From the NCBI RefSeq assembly GCF_013620825.1, contig NZ_NJIC01000009.1, positions 115,856-179,855 of the forward strand: a DNA stretch of 64,000 nt, read 5' to 3'. Source of the DNA: Rhodanobacter sp. PCA2. Its GTDB lineage: Bacteria > Pseudomonadota > Gammaproteobacteria > Xanthomonadales > Rhodanobacteraceae. Under the pieces are notes generated by a model. That model did no database searches. It was not told the DNA's origin and saw only the letters and a list, made by a program, of their open reading frames with translations. Made by a program: the position numbers and the translations under genes. This document shows positions 60,427 through 64,000 of the stretch, piece by piece (position 1 is the stretch's first letter; the number at the start of each line of letters is the position of its first letter).

Positions 60427-62469
60427 TTATCGGGTTGGCGAGTGCGTTGGGGCAGCAGGCAACACGCGAAGCAATGCCTCGCGTGCCGCGTCGAAGGAGA
60501 AGTGCTCGCGCACGTTGGCCAGGCCGCCGTTCGACAATCTGAGCCAGAGTTCCTCATCCTCATACAGACGAAGTACGGCAGCGGCGAAGCGATCCGCGTC
60601 GTCGGCCAGCAGCACGTTGTGGTCATCGACGAGCTGCATGCCTTCTGCAGCGAGCCGGGTGGCGACCACCGGCAAGCCGTGACTCATCGCCATGTTCACC
60701 TTGCCCTTGACGCCGGCGCCGTAGCGCAAAGGTGCCAGCGCAATGCGGCAACCGGCCATCCAGGGTCCGAGGTCGGCGATGCGGCCATGGACGTGTACGC
60801 CTGCCCCGGCGAACTGCGGACGCATGGCTTCGGGGATGTCGCCGATCAAGTGCAGCTCGATGTCCGGTCGTGCTGCGCGGATGCGCGGATAGATCTCGCT
60901 GCTCAGCCAGCGCACTGCGTCCTCGTTTGGTGGGTGACCAAAGCCGCCCACGAATATCAATCCGCTACGCTCGGCGAAACCGGTGGTACGGCCGTGTGTC
61001 TTGTGCACGTTGGAGACCAGTTCCACGCGTGCCTCGGGTGTTTCCGAGTGCAGCATCTCGAGTTCAACCGGGCTGACGACCAAGCTTGCGTCGCAGGCGC
61101 GGATCAGGGCCAGTTCGCGCTGGCGTGAGGTTTCGGCCTGACGCGCGAGCGCCGCGTTGCTTGCGTGCCCGGCGGCCCGTCGCTCGCGCAGGAAGTGCAG
61201 GTCCACGGTGTCAAACAGCACCGTGGCGCGCGGCGCAAGCTGTCGCACGAGCTCGAGGTGTGGGGCGGCGATGTAATGCCTACACAGCATCACGGCATCG
61301 AGCGTGGAACCTTTCTTGCGCAGCCAGGTGGCTAGCGGGGGCGACCATGGCCTGCACAGCACGTGCACACCAACACGTCCCAGTTTCTGGATCTCTTCGT
61401 GCGTGGCGTTGCGATTGTCCGCCATGAAGCTCACGCGCCAGCCGAGCTCGCGCAGCAGCTGCATGATGTTGATAAGGCGCAGCGAGCCCGAGTCTCGCGA
61501 GGCATCGGGTGTCAGTGCGTCGATAATCAGGATGTGGCGTCGGCCATCGTGATGCAGTACGGCCTCCACGGGCGTTCGAGGTGGCGGCTGGTGCTGCAGG
61601 GCGGGCTGCCACTTGTCGACGAAGGTGGCGCGGTTGGAAGTCTGGTGTTGCTTCACGCCTGCAAACGGGTCGAGCCCCGAGCTGATGCCCTCGCAATGCA
61701 CCACCAGACTTTCCGGCTGGTAGATCACGCGGCGGCCCGTCGCCCGCACCGCAAAGGCCAGGTCCATGTCTTCGCAGTACGCGGGGGCGTAGCGTTGATC
61801 GAACCCCCCCACGTTGCGGAACAGCGCCGCCTCGATCATCAGCGCCGCACCGGAGACATAGTCGACATCCCGACGGTAAAGAAAGCGCGGATCGTCGCGA
61901 TCTTCGAAGCGGCCGTAGTTCCACGCACTGCCATCGGCGTACACGAGGCCGCCGGCCTCTTGCAGGCGGCCATCGGGGTAGACCAGCCGGCTGCCGGCAA
62001 CGCCGCAATCCGCTTCCTCGACGAAGCAGTCCAGCAAACGATCCAGCCAGCCAGGCGTCACCTGGGTGTCGTTGTTGAGGAACAGCAGATATTCGCCACG
62101 GGCTGCTGCTGCCCCGAGATTGCAGCTTCCGATGAAGCCGAGATTGCGTTCGTTGCGGAGCAGGCGAAGGCCGTCGATGCGCCCCAGTACAGAGGCGCTG
62201 TCGTCCGGCGAGGCATCGTCCACCACGATCACCTCGTATGCCGCGTGGGCGTCGTGACGGGCGATCGAGCGCAGGCAGGCCACGGTATAGGGCAATTTGC
62301 CGTGAACTGGCACGATTACCGAGACACGCGGGGTCTTGCCGCATGGCAGGGCGAATGGTGCGAAAGGCGTGTCGAGCGCTTCGAGTTGCCATGGCGCGTC
62401 GGCCGCGTTGTGTGGACTGAATTCCTGCGCGATACGCGCCATGGTGCCACGCACGCCGCGCTGCGCCAT
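60427..62469 (-). CDS. Two-domain glycosyltransferase (GT2 + GT-B)
   Basis: A protein of about 680 residues with two transferase domains. The GT2 domain (roughly 45-310) has RVSVIVPVHGKLPYTVACLRSI, VIVVDDASPDDS and FLNNDTQVTPGWLDRL (DxD-like), plus YCEDMDLAFAVRATG. The GT-B domain (roughly 330-675) has SGLIFVGGFGHPPNEDAVRWL, PLRYGAGVKGKVNMAMSHGLPVV and a donor site like GT4. The ATG at 62469 has no ribosome site. The protein frame clearly continues upstream with STISWRLKRLRYLLQRV, and CTG at 62535 is preceded by AAGGA, so the true start may be non-standard. It lies between the ETF-QO gene and etfBA. Its product may act on LPS or another surface glycan. Confidence 0.82.
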   Translation of the reverse strand: MAQRGVRGTMARIAQEFSPHNAADAPWQLEALDTPFAPFALPCGKTPRVSVIVPVHGKLPYTVACLRSIARHDAHAAYEVIVVDDASPDDSASVLGRIDGLRLLRNERNLGFIGSCNLGAAAARGEYLLFLNNDTQVTPGWLDRLLDCFVEEADCGVAGSRLVYPDGRLQEAGGLVYADGSAWNYGRFEDRDDPRFLYRRDVDYVSGAALMIEAALFRNVGGFDQRYAPAYCEDMDLAFAVRATGRRVIYQPESLVVHCEGISSGLDPFAGVKQHQTSNRATFVDKWQPALQHQPPPRTPVEAVLHHDGRRHILIIDALTPDASRDSGSLRLINIMQLLRELGWRVSFMADNRNATHEEIQKLGRVGVHVLCRPWSPPLATWLRKKGSTLDAVMLCRHYIAAPHLELVRQLAPRATVLFDTVDLHFLRERRAAGHASNAALARQAETSRQRELALIRACDASLVVSPVELEMLHSETPEARVELVSNVHKTHGRTTGFAERSGLIFVGGFGHPPNEDAVRWLSSEIYPRIRAARPDIELHLIGDIPEAMRPQFAGAGVHVHGRIADLGPWMAGCRIALAPLRYGAGVKGKVNMAMSHGLPVVATRLAAEGMQLVDDHNVLLADDADRFAAAVLRLYEDEELWLRLSNGGLANVREHFSFDAAREALLRVLPAAPTHSPTR

Positions 62470-62596
62470 GCTGCTGCTCACACGTTGCAGGAGGTAGCGC
62501 AGGCGTTTGAGTCGCCACGAGATCGTGCTGGTCAGAGTTGCTTCCTTGTTGAAACTCGGTGGCGAGCCATCCGCTGGCGGGATGACTCTCGCAGGA

Positions 62597-64000
62597 TCAC
62601 AGATTCTGGTAATTCGGCCCCGAGCCGCCTTCCGGCGTGACCCAGGTGATGATTTCGTACGGGTCCTTGATGTCGCAGGTCTTGCAGTGCACGCAGTTGG
62701 CGGCGTTGATCTGCAGGCGGCGGCCCTTGCTTCCATCGGCGTGCACGTCTTCCACCATCTCGTACACGTTGGCGGGGCAGAAGCGGGTGCAGGGGTTGCC
62801 GTATTCCGTGGTGCACTGGTCGACGCAGATGCTGGTGTCGGCCACGTGCAGGTGGATGGGCTGGTCCTCGTCGTGCTCGGTGGCGGCGAAGTAGACGCCG
62901 GCGAGGCGGTCGCGCGGGGGCAGTGCGCGGGGTTGCACGTAGTCGCGCTTCGGCTCCTCGCACTCGCCCAGCTTGTGCAGGCTGGACCAGTCGGGCTTGT
63001 TCTTCAGCGTCCACGGCGAGCGACCGCCGATGGCGGTTTCCCACGCGGCGTTGAACATGCCGAACCACAGGCCCTTCTTGAAGCCGGGCTTGATGTTGCG
63101 CACCTGCTTCAGCTCGGCCATGGCCTCGGAGCCTCGCAGCTTCGCGTCGAAGCCGGCGGCCTGGAGTCCGTTTCCGGCCAGGTGCTCGGCGGCGAGCATG
63201 CCGCTGCGGATCGCCTGGTGCGTGCCCTTGACCTTGGGCACGTTGAGCAGGCCGGCGGTGTCGCCGATCAGCAGCGCGCCGGGCATCTCGCACTTCGGCA
63301 GCGACTGCCAGCCGCCGGTGACGATGGCGCGCGCGCCGGCGGAGAGGATGGTGCCGCCTTCCAGCAAGGGCTTCACCTGCGGGTGGTTCTTCCACTGCTG
63401 GAACGCTTCCCACGGCTGGTAGTTCGGGTCGCTGTAGTCCAGCCCGCTGACGTAGCCCAGCGCGATGCGGTCCTGGTCCAGGTGGTAGATGAAGCTGCCG
63501 CCGTAGGTGTGGCTGTCGGCGGGCCAGCCGACGCTGTGCACGATCCTGCCCGGCGCGACGCGGCCGGCGGGCACCTGCCACAGCTCCTTGATGCCGATGG
63601 AGTAGCCCTGCGGGTCGCTGTCGCGGTCCAGCCCGAAGCGCTTGATCAGCTGCTTGGTGAGGCTGCCGCGCGCGCCCTCGCCCAGCACGGTGACCTTGGC
63701 CTTGATGTCGATGCCCTGGGTGTAGCCGGGCTTGTGCGAGCCGTCCTTCGCCACGCCCATGTCGCCGATGCGCACGCCGGCGACCGAGCCGTCGTCGTTG
63801 AACACGGTGTCGGCGGCGGCGAAGCCGGGGAACACGTCCACGCCCAGCGCCTCGGCCTGCGGCGCCAGCCATGCGCACATCGCCCCCAGCGAGACGATGA
63901 AGTTGCCGTGGTTGCGCATGCCCGGCGGCAACGGCAGCTTGCGGCCGGGCATGCGCAACCACGGCAACTTCATCGTCTCGCTGGGGGCGATGTGCGCATG
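62597..64000 (-). CDS. Electron transfer flavoprotein-ubiquinone oxidoreductase, C-terminal part
   Basis: The last 468 codons of ETF-QO, whose N-terminal FAD motif lies beyond the window. It shows GNFIVSLGAMCAWLAPQAEALGV, VLGEGARGSLTKQL, GALLIGDTAGLLNVPKVKGTHQA and the C-terminal 4Fe-4S domain (CTTEYGNPCTRFCPANVYEM and CVHCKTCDIKDPYEIITWV). The iron-sulfur cluster cysteines and the membrane-facing region mark the enzyme that oxidises reduced ETF and reduces ubiquinone at the cytoplasmic membrane. Co-location with etfBA, split by one glycosyltransferase gene, is consistent. A frame of similar length in another phase is a shadow. Confidence 0.95.
   Translation of the reverse strand, partial: HAHIAPSETMKLPWLRMPGRKLPLPPGMRNHGNFIVSLGAMCAWLAPQAEALGVDVFPGFAAADTVFNDDGSVAGVRIGDMGVAKDGSHKPGYTQGIDIKAKVTVLGEGARGSLTKQLIKRFGLDRDSDPQGYSIGIKELWQVPAGRVAPGRIVHSVGWPADSHTYGGSFIYHLDQDRIALGYVSGLDYSDPNYQPWEAFQQWKNHPQVKPLLEGGTILSAGARAIVTGGWQSLPKCEMPGALLIGDTAGLLNVPKVKGTHQAIRSGMLAAEHLAGNGLQAAGFDAKLRGSEAMAELKQVRNIKPGFKKGLWFGMFNAAWETAIGGRSPWTLKNKPDWSSLHKLGECEEPKRDYVQPRALPPRDRLAGVYFAATEHDEDQPIHLHVADTSICVDQCTTEYGNPCTRFCPANVYEMVEDVHADGSKGRRLQINAANCVHCKTCDIKDPYEIITWVTPEGGSGPNYQNL

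Noticed and set aside
1..64000. CRISPR arrays, tRNA or rRNA genes, intact insertion sequences
   Set aside because: No spaced identical repeats, no cloverleaf with a T-loop motif, and no transposase or integrase-like protein were seen anywhere.

Overview
The window comes from a high-GC gammaproteobacterium. Gene content and order point to the Xanthomonadales, most likely Rhodanobacteraceae (Dyella, Rhodanobacter, Frateuria or Luteibacter type). The main clues are xanB-type sugar nucleotide synthesis with rmlBACD, and a variable O-antigen island sitting between a cystathionine gamma-synthase/lyase gene and the etf genes, the classic LPS locus position in Xanthomonas. A fused-A group 2 Mrp operon and a cyoABCD-MFS-SURF1 block fit this. 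The assignment rests on gene order and protein character, not on any search.

Layout. 0-10.4 kb is central carbon metabolism: the end of an S1/P1 nuclease, pyruvate kinase, a TonB-C-like secreted protein, class I aldolase, two tandem OmpA-like beta-barrel proteins, transketolase, phosphoglycolate phosphatase/phosphoglycerate kinase and maleylacetoacetate isomerase. 10.4-17.3 kb holds a tandem universal stress protein divergent from the six-gene mrpACDEFG antiporter operon. 17.4-20.5 kb holds pilU, a pair of DUF4398-type envelope proteins and a YdcH-like protein. 20.7-24.0 kb holds cystathionine beta-synthase and glmS.

Right behind glmS, at the place where Tn7 inserts, there is what looks like one surviving end of a Tn7-like transposon. 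It is followed by a small accessory cassette: an ArsR regulator with a probably leaderless promoter, an SRPBCC protein and a Tat-exported hydrolase. A secreted six-hairpin-glycosidase-like protein and the cytochrome bo quinol oxidase operon (cyoABCD), divergent from an MFS permease and SURF1, follow up to 34.1 kb.

34.2-39.0 kb is a tightly overlapped minus-strand operon rmlB-rmlA-rmlC-rmlD-xanB (dTDP-L-rhamnose, GDP-mannose). 39.2-57.1 kb is the O-antigen locus: metB-like gene, wzm, wzt with a C-terminal carbohydrate-binding domain, and a 938-residue methyltransferase/coiled-coil/glycosyltransferase. That protein carries three tandem 63-residue repeats (9 heptads each) and is a candidate chain-terminator and length ruler. 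Next come two GT4-type transferases around wecB, an AglD-like membrane protein, a GT2 polyprenyl-phosphate type transferase with a degenerate methyltransferase-like front, and a multi-pass GT39-like protein. A 58-codon gene remnant, an inverted methyltransferase, an 0.8-kb gene-free stretch, and gmd and fcl complete the locus. From about 40.4 kb A/T at third codon positions rises visibly, as expected for a transferred LPS island. The final 7 kb (minus strand) return to high GC with manB, etfA, etfB, a two-domain glycosyltransferase and the ETF-ubiquinone oxidoreductase, whose start lies beyond the window.

Together, rml, xanB/manB, gmd/fcl and wecB would supply rhamnose, mannose, fucose and ManNAc donors for an ABC-transporter-exported O-polysaccharide. 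No tRNA, rRNA, CRISPR array, intact insertion sequence or recombinase gene was found.
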